This document shows positions 46,747-55,497 of a stretch of DNA of 64,000 nucleotides, piece after piece. The stretch comes from Sphingobium algorifonticola (GTDB taxonomy: Bacteria > Pseudomonadota > Alphaproteobacteria > Sphingomonadales > Sphingomonadaceae). The DNA is taken from positions 310,001-374,000 of the forward strand of contig NZ_RZUL01000003.1 of NCBI RefSeq assembly GCF_004005485.1, written 5' to 3'. Both the position numbers and the translations under genes were made by a program. The notes below the pieces were generated by a model, which had not been told where the DNA came from, did no database searches, and worked only from the letters and a program-made list of their open reading frames with translations. Each line of letters starts with the position of its first letter. Position 1 is the stretch's first letter.

Positions 46747-47787
46747 TCAGTCCTTCAGGATCTTGGTGATTGCGTCGCGGATGCGGATCGGCCCGGGGAA
46801 ATAGGCCCATTCCAGGCTGTGCGGATAGGGGGTGTCGAAACCGGTCACACGCTCGATCGGCGCTTCGAGATGATAGAAGCACCGCTCCTGCACCAGCGCC
46901 GAAAGCTCCGCGCCGAAGCCGCTCGTCCGTGTCGCCTCATGCACGATCAGGCAATGACCGGTTTTCTTGACCGAAGCCTCGATCGCTTCGATGTCGAGCG
47001 GCACCAGCGTCCGCAGGTCGATGATCTCGGCATCGATCCCCATCTCCGCCACGGTACTGGCGACGACATGCACCATCGTGCCATAGCACAGGATCGTCAG
47101 TGCCTCGCCCGCCCGTGCGATCCGCGCCTTGCCCAGCGGTATGCGGTAATAGCCCTGTGGCACCTGCGCATCGGGATGGCCGCCCCAGTTGCGCGACGGA
47201 CGATCATAATGCCCGTCGAACGGCCCGTTGTAGATACGTTTCGGCTCGAAAAAGATCGTCGGATCATTGTCCTCGATCGCGGCGATCAACAGGCCTTTTG
47301 CGTCATAGGGGGTCGCGGGAATGACCGTCTTGATCCCCGATACATGGGTGAAGATGCCCTCGGGCGACTGGCTGTGCGTCTGTCCGCCGAAAATGCCACC
47401 GCCAAAGGGCGACCGCACCGTCATCGGCGCGATGAACTCGCCCGCGGACCGGTATCGCAGGCGCGCCGCTTCGGAGACAAGCTGATCGAGCGCCGGATAG
47501 ATATAATCCGCAAACTGGATTTCCGGCACGGGGCGCAGGCCATAGGCACCCATGCCCACCGCGACGCCGATGATGCCGCATTCGGTGATCGGCGTATCGA
47601 ACACCCGGTTCTTGCCATATTTCTTTTGCAGGCCCGCCGTGGCGCGGAACACGCCGCCGAAATAGCCGACATCCTCCCCCATGACGACGACGTCCGGGTC
47701 ACGCTCCATCATCACGTCCAGCGCGCTGTTGATGGCCTGAATCATGTTCATCTGAACGGCGTCGGCAGCGGTTTGCGTGTCAGTCAT
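46747..47787 (-). CDS. bkdA2: Branched-chain 2-oxoacid dehydrogenase E1 beta subunit
   Basis: A 346-residue E1beta. Features: MGEDVGYFGGVFRATAGL, FDTPITECGIIGVAVGMG and the C-terminal LIVHEATRTSGFGAELSA, typical of the alpha2beta2 2-oxoacid dehydrogenases that act on the keto acids of Val, Leu and Ile. Start ATG overlaps the E1alpha stop by four bases (ATGA). E3 (lpd) is not nearby. Confidence 0.93.
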   Translation of the reverse strand: MTDTQTAADAVQMNMIQAINSALDVMMERDPDVVVMGEDVGYFGGVFRATAGLQKKYGKNRVFDTPITECGIIGVAVGMGAYGLRPVPEIQFADYIYPALDQLVSEAARLRYRSAGEFIAPMTVRSPFGGGIFGGQTHSQSPEGIFTHVSGIKTVIPATPYDAKGLLIAAIEDNDPTIFFEPKRIYNGPFDGHYDRPSRNWGGHPDAQVPQGYYRIPLGKARIARAGEALTILCYGTMVHVVASTVAEMGIDAEIIDLRTLVPLDIEAIEASVKKTGHCLIVHEATRTSGFGAELSALVQERCFYHLEAPIERVTGFDTPYPHSLEWAYFPGPIRIRDAITKILKD

Positions 47788-49067
47788 ACCCCGGCCGCCT
47801 TCTTTTCGCGCAGCGCCATCGCGAGTTGCTCCTTGAGATGCCAGGGCATGTCCTCGAACACATCCTCGAACATCGTCTCGAAACCCTGATGCATGCCATG
47901 ACCGAGAATGCCGTTCTTCTCGGCTGCGCGGGCGGCGTCCTTCACCAAATTGGCAAGCTCCAGGTCCATGGCTGCATGGCGTTCCTCGTCCCAGATGCCG
48001 AGCCCAATCACATGCGCCTTGAGCCGTGCGATGGGATCACCCAGCGGCCAGGCGCTGCCTTCGTCGGCGGAGCGGTATTGGCCCGGATCGTCCGATGTGC
48101 TGTGCCCTTCGGCGCGATAGGTGAAATGCTCGATCAATGTCGGCCCGGCGTTGCTGCGGGCGCGGTCGGCTGCCCAGCGCGTCGCAGCATAAACCGCCAG
48201 CGCGTCATTACCGTCCACCCGCAGGCTGGCGATGCCGTAGCCGACGCCACGCGCCGCAAAAGTTGTGTTCTCACCGCCGGCAAAGCCCGAAAAGCTGCTG
48301 ATCGCCCACTGGTTGTTGACGATGTTGAGGATGACCGGCGCGCGATAGACGCTGGCGAAGGTGCAGGCGGAATGGAAATCGCCTTCGGCCGTCGATCCCT
48401 CCCCGCACCATGTTGCCGCGATTCGGGTGTCACCGCGCGCCGCACTGGCCATCGCCCAGCCAACCGCCTGGGGCCACTGCGTCGTCAGATTGCCGGAAAT
48501 CGAGAAGAAACCAGCATCACGCACCGAATACATGATCGGCAACTGCCGCCCCTTCAGGCGATCGGCACTGTTCGAGTAGATCTGGTTCATCATGTCGATC
48601 AGCGGCCAGTCGCGCGCGATCAACAGGCCCTGCTGGCGGTAGCTGGGAAAGCACATGTCGTCATAAGCCAGCGCATGGGCGGCGGCGATCGACACGGCCT
48701 CCTCGCCCGTGCATTTCATGTAGAAGCTCGTCTTTCCCTGCCGCTGTGCCCGGAACATGCGCTCATCGAATGCGCGCGTGAGCGCCATCGACCGGAGCAT
48801 GCGCAACAGCATGTCGTCGGCAAGGTTGGGGTTCCACGGGCCTACAGCCCTGCCTTCATCGTCCAGCACCCGCACCAGACCGTAAGCCAGATCACGTATC
48901 GCTCCGGCTGACGCTTGTTCGTCCGGTCGGGGCGTCACACCGGCGGCCGGTACGTCGACGTCACTGAAATCAGCGGTATCGCCGGGACGGAAACGTGGCT
49001 CTGGCACATGCAATGTCAGCGGCGGCAGATTGCGCCCCTGATGTTCGCCGGAAACGAAATCGGTCAT
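47784..49067 (-). CDS. bkdA1: Branched-chain 2-oxoacid dehydrogenase E1 alpha subunit
   Basis: A 427-residue thiamine-diphosphate E1alpha. TPP motif GEGSTAEGDFHSACTFASVYRAPVILNIVNNQWAIS (seen in part) and the phosphorylation-loop-like YRAEGHSTSDDP are characteristic of the branched-chain type. Its N-terminal extension (residues 1-60) is also usual for this type. ATG at 49067 (MTDFVSGEH); 12 codons upstream are open but unlikely. First gene of the bkd operon; promoter-like and operator-like sequences lie just upstream. Confidence 0.93.
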   Translation of the reverse strand: MTDFVSGEHQGRNLPPLTLHVPEPRFRPGDTADFSDVDVPAAGVTPRPDEQASAGAIRDLAYGLVRVLDDEGRAVGPWNPNLADDMLLRMLRSMALTRAFDERMFRAQRQGKTSFYMKCTGEEAVSIAAAHALAYDDMCFPSYRQQGLLIARDWPLIDMMNQIYSNSADRLKGRQLPIMYSVRDAGFFSISGNLTTQWPQAVGWAMASAARGDTRIAATWCGEGSTAEGDFHSACTFASVYRAPVILNIVNNQWAISSFSGFAGGENTTFAARGVGYGIASLRVDGNDALAVYAATRWAADRARSNAGPTLIEHFTYRAEGHSTSDDPGQYRSADEGSAWPLGDPIARLKAHVIGLGIWDEERHAAMDLELANLVKDAARAAEKNGILGHGMHQGFETMFEDVFEDMPWHLKEQLAMALREKKAAGV

Positions 49068-49096
49068 CGCTGCTCCAAGCGCCGTTCTTGTGCGGC

Positions 49097-49109
49097 GCAA
49101 CATTGTTGC
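49097..49109. promoter_or_regulatory. Operator-like palindrome upstream of the bkd operon
   Basis: GCAACATTGTTGC is a perfect 6-1-6 inverted repeat lying between the predicted promoter and the bkdA1 start, where a repressor would block transcription. The regulator is not known; none is in the neighbourhood. Confidence 0.4.
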
Positions 49110-49120
49110 CCATGCCCGCT

Positions 49121-49148
49121 ATATTATTACACCGCCGCAGAAAGGCAA
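49121..49148 (-). promoter_or_regulatory. Predicted sigma-70-type promoter of the bkd operon
   Basis: Read on the minus strand, TTGCCT (-35, 49148-49143) and TAATAT (-10, 49126-49121) are separated by 16 bases, and the start would fall near 49114, about 47 bases before the bkdA1 ATG. No other good hexamer pair stands in the 104 bases between thyA and bkdA1. Confidence 0.5.
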
Positions 49149-49171
49149 GCCTTACTGTCCTAAATTGCAGT

Positions 49172-50104
49172 TTACACGGCGACAGGCGCGGAAATTGGGG
49201 CCTGCGGCGCATAATCGACGACGTCGAAATCGGCGATATCATAAGCGAAGATGCTGTCTGGCCGTCGACGCAATATCAGTTTCGGCGCGCCGGATGGCGT
49301 ACGATCAAGCTGCGATTCGACCAGATCGGCGTGGTTGAGATAGAGGTGCACGTCGCCACCGCTCCAGATCGCCTCACCCGGCGCGAGATCGCATTGCTGC
49401 GCCAACATCCGTGTCAGCATCGACAGGCCGAAGATGTTGAACGCGAAGCCTAACCCCAGATCGCAACTCCGCTGGAAGAGCAGGCCGGACAGTCTGCCGT
49501 CGCTGACGTGGAACTGATAGGTCATGTGACAGGGCGGAAGCGCCATTCCGGCCAGATCGGCGACATTCCACCCCGTGAACAGTAGACGGCGTGAACCGGG
49601 ATTGGTGCGGATCGCATCGACCAGATCGGCAATCTGGTTATGCCCCTGCGCCGCGCGACGGAACAGCCCGTCTCCGGTGGGTTCGTAGCGTGGCCAGTTA
49701 GTCCATTGCGCGCCATAGACCGGGCCCAGATCACCCCATTGCGCGGCGAAATCGGGCTCCGCGATGATCCGGGCCTCGAATGTGTCGCGGTCGATATCTT
49801 CCCCCGTTGCCTGGCGATAAGTCGCCAGCGGCCAGTCGGTCCAGATGTGCACGCCTTGTGCCACCAGCGGACGGATGTTCGTGTCGCCGCTCAGGAACCA
49901 CAGCATTTCACGGGCAGCGGCCTTCCAGTACACGCGCTTGGTCGTAAGCAGCGGCACAGCGTCATCGGCCAGGCTGAAGCGCATCGTCGCCCCGAAGATC
50001 GACCGCGTGCCGACGCCGGTCCGGTCGATCCTTTCGTCCCCATGTGTCCATATATGGCGCATCAGGTCGAGATATTGCTGCTCGTAATGCGTTTCTGTCG
50101 GCAC
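49172..50104 (-). CDS. thyA: Thymidylate synthase
   Basis: A 310-residue folate-dependent ThyA that makes dTMP from dUMP. Signatures: DRTGVGTRSIFG, the catalytic cysteine in LPPCHMTYQFHV, QRSCDLGLGFAFNI and DVHLYLNH. About 40 residues longer than the E. coli enzyme, mainly from an insert after the small domain (ATGEDIDRDTFEARIIAEPDF in part). I choose GTG at 50104 with GAGGGG eight bases upstream; an upstream in-frame ATG at 50167 would give an unusual N-terminus. Confidence 0.94.
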   Translation of the reverse strand: MPTETHYEQQYLDLMRHIWTHGDERIDRTGVGTRSIFGATMRFSLADDAVPLLTTKRVYWKAAAREMLWFLSGDTNIRPLVAQGVHIWTDWPLATYRQATGEDIDRDTFEARIIAEPDFAAQWGDLGPVYGAQWTNWPRYEPTGDGLFRRAAQGHNQIADLVDAIRTNPGSRRLLFTGWNVADLAGMALPPCHMTYQFHVSDGRLSGLLFQRSCDLGLGFAFNIFGLSMLTRMLAQQCDLAPGEAIWSGGDVHLYLNHADLVESQLDRTPSGAPKLILRRRPDSIFAYDIADFDVVDYAPQAPISAPVAV

Positions 50105-50280
50105 GATGATCAGCCCCTCGATTCCCGGTAGGCGATCAGCCTTAGCGCAGCGGTCTCGACGATCCAATCATGTGTCGTGCTCCGCTGATTGGTCCGATTT
50201 GGTCGGATCATCCGCTTATGCCCTGCGAAACGGAGAGAGTTGGCGGTGGCGCAGGACGGGGAATCGATGATCCTGACGCC

Positions 50281-50637
50281 ATGTCCCGTCCCTTCGTTCC
50301 ACCGCAACTGTCTCCGGTTTCCACGCCGCGCGAATGCGGCCTTGTCGTTCTGGTCGATATCCGTGGCCGGGCGATCGACCGTATCATGTTCCACGGCACG
50401 GCCGACCGCCTGCCCCTGCCCTGGCGCCGGATCATACAAGCCGTTGTGCGCACCCGTTGCAGGGGCATCATTCTGCTGCACACGCACCCCTCGCCCAATG
50501 CCTCGCCCAGTGCCGCCGACATCCGGGTGACACGCCGCCTCGCGCGGATGCTTGCACCGCTCGGCGTGCGGCTGTGCGATCATGTGATCGTGGCCGGCCC
50601 ATGCCATTTCAGCTTTCGAAGCGCAGGGCTGGTGTAG
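50281..50637 (+). CDS. RadC-like JAB/MPN domain protein
   Basis: About 118 residues with a metalloprotease-type JAB fold. The zinc motif HTHPSPNASPSAAD (H-x-H-P-S...S-x-x-D) is followed by VTRRLARMLAPLGVRLCDHVIVA and SFRSAGLV, as in the C-terminal half of RadC. It lacks the N-terminal RadC helix-hairpin-helix part, so it is a stand-alone JAB domain. The true start is not certain: ATGs at 50218 and 50281 are both possible and neither has a good ribosome binding site. It is divergent from thyA. Confidence 0.7.
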   Translation: MSRPFVPPQLSPVSTPRECGLVVLVDIRGRAIDRIMFHGTADRLPLPWRRIIQAVVRTRCRGIILLHTHPSPNASPSAADIRVTRRLARMLAPLGVRLCDHVIVAGPCHFSFRSAGLV

Positions 50638-50749
50638 GCGGCGGCGGATGGCAAAAAAGCGGCAACGCAACGCTTGCCACATCGGCAACCCCAAACTATA
50701 GACCGCCGCCTGCCTTGACGGGACGGTGCCTGCACTGTTCCGCATCGGT

Positions 50750-50826
50750 CGGGGAATAGCTCAGCCTGGTAGAGCACTGTCTTCGGGAGGCAGGGGCCGG
50801 AGGTTCGAATCCTCTTTCCCCGACCA
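50750..50826 (+). tRNA. tRNA-Pro (anticodon CGG)
   Basis: 77 bases including encoded CCA. Acceptor stem CGGGGAA/TTCCCCG, anticodon loop TTCGGGA (anticodon CGG), T-loop GGTTCGAATCC. Reads the CCG codon. Confidence 0.96.
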
Positions 50827-50851
50827 CAACATTTGCTTCGCAAGATGCCTC

Positions 50852-50881
50852 AACCCCCGCTCCTCACGGCGCGGGGGTTTT
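50852..50881 (+). terminator. Hairpin terminator after tRNA-Pro
   Basis: AACCCCCGC paired with GCGGGGGTT across a 10-base loop, followed by TTT(T). It lies 25 bases after the tRNA and also sits just past the 3' end of glgX, so it may end transcripts from both sides. Confidence 0.7.
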
Positions 50882-50893
50882 GCGTGGTGCAGA

Positions 50894-52768
50894 TCAGGCA
50901 ATCACCCGCACCGCGCGCGCGGGCACGTCGATCATCCGGTCGCCCGTCGCGAAGACGGAAGGTTCATGCCGCCGATTGATGAAGACGCACGGACCGTCAG
51001 GCATCAGGCGGAAAGCCAGCAGATCGCCATCGGCCGCTTCCCAGTCGGCAACGGTCATCGCCTGCCCGTCGGCGCGCATCCAGATGACATCGCCATCCTC
51101 GAGCAAAGTGATGTCCCGCAGGGTCGCTATTTCGGCGCGCAGTGCGGACAGCGCGACGCTATGCGCCTCGATCGCGGCATCGCGGCCCGTCCAGTCGATC
51201 CACCCGATCGCATTGTCCTGCGCATAGGCGTTGTTGTTCCCCTGCTGCGTCCGCCCGAACTCGTCCCCCGCCGTCAGCATGATCGTCCCACGCGAAAGGA
51301 ACAGGGTGGATAGCATCGCCATCACGTCGGCGCGCCGCGCCGCCTGCACCGTGGCATCGTCGCTCGGTCCTTCGACGCCATTGTTCCAACTATAATTCTC
51401 GCCATGACCGTCGCGATTGCCCTCGCCATTGGCATCGTTGTGCCGGTCGGCATAGGCAGTCACATCCGCCAAAGTGAATCCGTCGTGCGCCGCAAGGAAA
51501 TTGATGCTGCGGCTTTTCCCATGGCGAAAGATATCGGCCGACCCGGCGATCCGCGTCGCAAGCGCGCCCAGCATATGCTTGTCCCCGCGCCAGAAACGCC
51601 GCACATCGTCCCGGAAACGGTCGTTCCATTCCAGCCAGTTTTCGGCAAATGCGCCAAGCTGATACCCCCCTGGGCCAATGTCCCAGGGTTCGGCGATCAT
51701 GACGCGATCGGCCAGCAGCGGGTCGGACGCCATTTCGCGCAGCAGCGGCGCGTCGCTGCGGAACCCTTCGGGCAACCGCCCCAGCGCAGGTGCCAGATCG
51801 AAACGGAAGCCGTCGATCCCGGCGTATCGCACCAGATGCCGCATCGAATCGAGAATCAGGCGACGACTGACGGGATGGTTGCAATCGACGCTGTTGCCGG
51901 TGCCGGTATCGTTGATAAGCCGCCCGTGCAGATCATGCCGAAAATAACGGCGCGCATCGAGACCGCGAAGCGACAGTGTTGGCCCTTGGTCGTCGGATTC
52001 GCCGTCGTGATTATAGACCATGTCGAGGATCACGCCGATCCCCGCATCATGCAGCACGGCGGTCACGGCGCAAAGATCCGCTATGCCGCCGGGCGCAAGG
52101 CGCGGGTCGAGCGCGAAATAGCTGACCGGATTATACCCCCATGCATTGGTCAGACCCAGCGGCGGCAAATGCCGCTCGTCGATCCAGGCATGGATGGGCA
52201 TCAATTCCACGGCGGCAACGTTCAGGCGCTTGAGATGCGCAACGATCGCAGGATGCGCCAAGGCGCGCAGCGTACCGCGCAAATCCGGCGGCACATCAGG
52301 ATGCCGCATCGAAAAGCCGCGCACCTGCACTTCGTAGATGAGGCCGCCAGGCACAAAGACGGGAGGTGCATGCCGCAGCCGGTCGCGCGGCGCCTCCAAT
52401 ATCCCCTTGGGCATCAGCGCCGCGGTGTCGCCGCCTTCGCCCCGGCGCGCCGCCAGACGCGGGTCGAAGGTGAAAGCCCGGTCTATACGCGTGGCATAGG
52501 GGTCAAGCAGCAGCTTGTCGGGATCGAACCATTGCCCCGCCGCCGGATCATAGGGGCCGTCGGCGCGCAGGCCATAATGCGCGCCCGCACCGATGCCCGG
52601 TGCGAACAGCGAGAATATGCCATCCTGCCGCGCCATCGGCATCCGCGCCACTTCCCGCGCGCCGTCGAACAGACAGACCCACAGCGCCTCGGCAGCGGAC
52701 CAGACGGCGAACCGCGTGCCATCGCCCTCCACCTGTGGTCCCAGAGTCGGCAGGCTCTCGGGCGTCAC
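50894..52768 (-). CDS. glgX: Glycogen debranching enzyme GlgX
   Basis: A 624-residue GH13 isoamylase-type enzyme that cleaves alpha-1,6 branches left by phosphorylase. GH13 regions: [26 protein letters not shown] (Asp nucleophile), MIAEPWDIG (Glu) and [11 protein letters not shown]. The start is GTG at 52768 ([10 protein letters not shown]), overlapping the glgA stop by four bases (GTGA); the 100 open codons upstream lie within glgA and have no family similarity. It ends the glg operon. Confidence 0.93.
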   Translation of the reverse strand: MTPESLPTLGPQVEGDGTRFAVWSAAEALWVCLFDGAREVARMPMARQDGIFSLFAPGIGAGAHYGLRADGPYDPAAGQWFDPDKLLLDPYATRIDRAFTFDPRLAARRGEGGDTAALMPKGILEAPRDRLRHAPPVFVPGGLIYEVQVRGFSMRHPDVPPDLRGTLRALAHPAIVAHLKRLNVAAVELMPIHAWIDERHLPPLGLTNAWGYNPVSYFALDPRLAPGGIADLCAVTAVLHDAGIGVILDMVYNHDGESDDQGPTLSLRGLDARRYFRHDLHGRLINDTGTGNSVDCNHPVSRRLILDSMRHLVRYAGIDGFRFDLAPALGRLPEGFRSDAPLLREMASDPLLADRVMIAEPWDIGPGGYQLGAFAENWLEWNDRFRDDVRRFWRGDKHMLGALATRIAGSADIFRHGKSRSINFLAAHDGFTLADVTAYADRHNDANGEGNRDGHGENYSWNNGVEGPSDDATVQAARRADVMAMLSTLFLSRGTIMLTAGDEFGRTQQGNNNAYAQDNAIGWIDWTGRDAAIEAHSVALSALRAEIATLRDITLLEDGDVIWMRADGQAMTVADWEAADGDLLAFRLMPDGPCVFINRRHEPSVFATGDRMIDVPARAVRVIA

Positions 52769-54198
52769 GGCACCAGCGATGCGTAGAGAGCGGCATAAAG
52801 CGCGGCGCTCCGCTGCCATGAAAAATCGGCTACCATGCCTGCGCGCTGCATGCCCGTCCAGGCCGGACGGTCGGCATGCAGCTGCACGGCCCGTGCGATG
52901 GCCGCTTGGAGCGGCGCGATCGCAGGCGGATGAAACTGGATGCCGGTGGCAACGCCTGCGCCCAGCGCCGCCACATTGGCGTCGATCACTGTGTCCGCCA
53001 GCCCGCCGACACGCGCCACCACGGGGACGCACCCATAACGCAGACCGTAAAGCTGAGTCAGGCCACAAGGTTCGAAGCGCGAAGGGATGAGGATCGCGTT
53101 GCCGCCCGCCTGCATCACATGCGACAGCGGCTCGTCATAGCCGATATGCACCGCCACTCTGCCACGATGCTTCTCCGCACCCGCCAGAAAGGCCCCTTCG
53201 AGCGCATGATCGCCCGAACCCAGCACCGCCAGCCGCGCGCCCTGCTGTACCAGCTGGTCCAGGCTGGCGGCCAGCATATCCATGCCCTTCTGCCAGGTCA
53301 GGCGACTGATGACGATGAACAGCGGGCTTTCGTCCTGCTCCAGCCCGAACCGCTGTTCGATGATCCTGCGGCTGGCCTTGCGCCCCGACAGCGTGCGGCG
53401 ACCGAACGGCCGCGCAATCAGCGGATCGGACGACGGGTTCCAGCTTTCGATGTCGATCCCGTTCAATATGCCGTGCAGCCGGTCCCCCCGCCCTACCAGC
53501 AAGCCGTCCAGCCCCATGCCGTCTTCGGGGGTACATATTTCGCGCGCATAAGTAGGGCTGACCGTGGTTATCGCATCGGCGGACACGATACCCGCCTTCA
53601 GAAAGCCGGTGCCGCCATAATATTCGACCCCGTCCATCCCCCAGGCTTCCGCCGGCAGACCCAGGAACGGGAAAATCCCGGCGTCGAAACGGCCTTGAAA
53701 CGCCAGGTTGTGGATGGTCATCACCTTGCCCACGGCATGGGCCGGGCCGAAGCGCATATAGGCGAGCGTCATCGCGCCCTGCCAGTCGTGCGCATGCACG
53801 ACATCGGGCCGCCAGCCTTTAAGGGATCCGGCAGCGATGTCCGCGCCGACTTGCGACAGCGCCGCAAAGCGTCGCCAATTGTCCGCCCAACCATTGCCTG
53901 CCGGATCGTCATAGGGACCGCCCGCCCGTATGAAGAAGGCCGGACAGTCCAGCACCAGCAGATTGAGCCCGGCGACGGTAGCACCGATAACCGTCGCGGT
54001 CTCGCCGAACAGGCTGGCGTAGCGATGGCGCTTCACACCCTTGCCGATCGCCGCCATCACGGCGGGATAACCGGGGATCAGCGTTTGCGTTTCGATGCCC
54101 AGCCGGGCCAGCGCGAGCGGCAGGGCGCCGACCACGTCGGCCAGACCGCCGGTCTTCAGCAGCGGATGGATTTCGGACGCAACCGCCAGCAGCTTCAT
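52765..54198 (-). CDS. glgA: Glycogen synthase
   Basis: A 477-residue GT5 enzyme adding ADP-glucose to the non-reducing end of glycogen. The donor motif [13 protein letters not shown] is at residues 15-27, and the C-terminal [11 protein letters not shown] and [17 protein letters not shown] regions complete the active site. ATG at 54198 overlaps the glgC stop (ATGA) and its own stop overlaps glgX (GTGA). Confidence 0.97.
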   Translation of the reverse strand: MKLLAVASEIHPLLKTGGLADVVGALPLALARLGIETQTLIPGYPAVMAAIGKGVKRHRYASLFGETATVIGATVAGLNLLVLDCPAFFIRAGGPYDDPAGNGWADNWRRFAALSQVGADIAAGSLKGWRPDVVHAHDWQGAMTLAYMRFGPAHAVGKVMTIHNLAFQGRFDAGIFPFLGLPAEAWGMDGVEYYGGTGFLKAGIVSADAITTVSPTYAREICTPEDGMGLDGLLVGRGDRLHGILNGIDIESWNPSSDPLIARPFGRRTLSGRKASRRIIEQRFGLEQDESPLFIVISRLTWQKGMDMLAASLDQLVQQGARLAVLGSGDHALEGAFLAGAEKHRGRVAVHIGYDEPLSHVMQAGGNAILIPSRFEPCGLTQLYGLRYGCVPVVARVGGLADTVIDANVAALGAGVATGIQFHPPAIAPLQAAIARAVQLHADRPAWTGMQRAGMVADFSWQRSAALYAALYASLVP

Positions 54199-55466
54199 TG
54201 ATGATATTGCTCCGGCAAGGCATCGATCATCGCCTTGGTGATGAGGCAAATGCCGTTGTCCGTCCGGCGGAACCAGCGCATGTCGAACTCCGGGTCTTCA
54301 CCCACGATGAGGCCGGAGGGAATGCGCACCCCCGAATCGAGCACGCATTTGTCGAGCCGCGCGCCCCGCCCGATCTCGCAATTGGGCAGGATGACGCTTT
54401 GCGTGACGGAGGAAAAGCTGTGCGTGCGCACGCCGCTGAACAGCAGGCTCTTGTGCAGTGACGATCCCGAGACGATGCAACCGCCAGCGATCAGCGAAGA
54501 TGTCGCCGATCCGCGACGACCGTCCTCGTCATGCACGAACTTCGCGGGCGCGGTCACTTCGGCATGTGTCCATAGCGGCCATCGGGTATCGTAGATATCG
54601 AGCGGCGGCACCACGTCAGTCAGGTCGATGTTCGCCTGCCAATAGGCGTCGATCGTGCCGACGTCCCGCCAATAGGCTTCCTTCTCGCTTTCGGCCCTGA
54701 TGCAACTGCTGGCGAACCGATGTGCGACGGCCTTGCCGTGCCGAACGATGTACGGAACGATATCGCCGCCGAAATCGCGCTTGCTGCCCGGCGTATCGGC
54801 GTCGCGCCGCAGATGCTCGGCCAGCACGCTGGTACGGAACACATAAATGCCCATCGATGCCAGCGCGCGGTCCGGCTGTCCGGGAATGGCAGGCGGATCG
54901 GCAGGCTTCTCGACGAAATCGGTGATCCGGTCCTGTTCGTCGACATGCATCACGCCAAAGCCCGTCGCTTCCATGCGCGGCACCTCCAGACAGCCGACGG
55001 TGACATCCGCGCCACTGTCAACATGCTGCTGAAGCATCAGCTCATAATCCATCTTGTAGATATGGTCGCCCGCCAGGATGACCATATACTCGGGGGCATA
55101 GGCTTCGATGATATCGAGATTCTGGAAAACGGCGTCGGCCGTCCCCTCATACCACTGGCTTTCGGAAACACGCTGGCTCGCTGGCAATATGTCGAAGCTC
55201 TCATTGCGTTCGGTGCGGAAGAAGTTCCACCCGCGCTGGAGATGCCGGATGAGCGAATGGGCCTTGTACTGCGTCGCGACGCCGATCCGGCGGATGCCGC
55301 TGTTGAGCGCATTGGACAACGCAAAATCGATAATCCGTGCCTTCCCGCCGAAATGGACGGCAGGCTTCGCGCGAATGTCGGTCAACTCGCCCAAACGGCT
55401 GCCGCGTCCGCCCGCCAGCACATAGGCCATGGCGTCGCGGGCGATCGGCTGGTGTCTCCTCTGCAT
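54195..55466 (-). CDS. glgC: Glucose-1-phosphate adenylyltransferase
   Basis: A 423-residue ADP-glucose pyrophosphorylase, the control point of glycogen synthesis. Features: [22 protein letters not shown] at the start, [14 protein letters not shown], the glucose-1-P motif [11 protein letters not shown] and [12 protein letters not shown], with a left-handed beta-helix C-terminus. AAGGAGAG precedes the ATG at 55466. Allosteric effectors cannot be read off here. Confidence 0.96.
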   Translation of the reverse strand: MQRRHQPIARDAMAYVLAGGRGSRLGELTDIRAKPAVHFGGKARIIDFALSNALNSGIRRIGVATQYKAHSLIRHLQRGWNFFRTERNESFDILPASQRVSESQWYEGTADAVFQNLDIIEAYAPEYMVILAGDHIYKMDYELMLQQHVDSGADVTVGCLEVPRMEATGFGVMHVDEQDRITDFVEKPADPPAIPGQPDRALASMGIYVFRTSVLAEHLRRDADTPGSKRDFGGDIVPYIVRHGKAVAHRFASSCIRAESEKEAYWRDVGTIDAYWQANIDLTDVVPPLDIYDTRWPLWTHAEVTAPAKFVHDEDGRRGSATSSLIAGGCIVSGSSLHKSLLFSGVRTHSFSSVTQSVILPNCEIGRGARLDKCVLDSGVRIPSGLIVGEDPEFDMRWFRRTDNGICLITKAMIDALPEQYHQ

Positions 55467-55497
55467 GGCTCTCTCCTTGCGCTATTCTGTCTTTTGC

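Noticed and set aside
52769..53068. Longer form of GlgX
   Set aside because: The 100 additional codons overlap glgA; the GTGA overlap start gives a normal GlgX.
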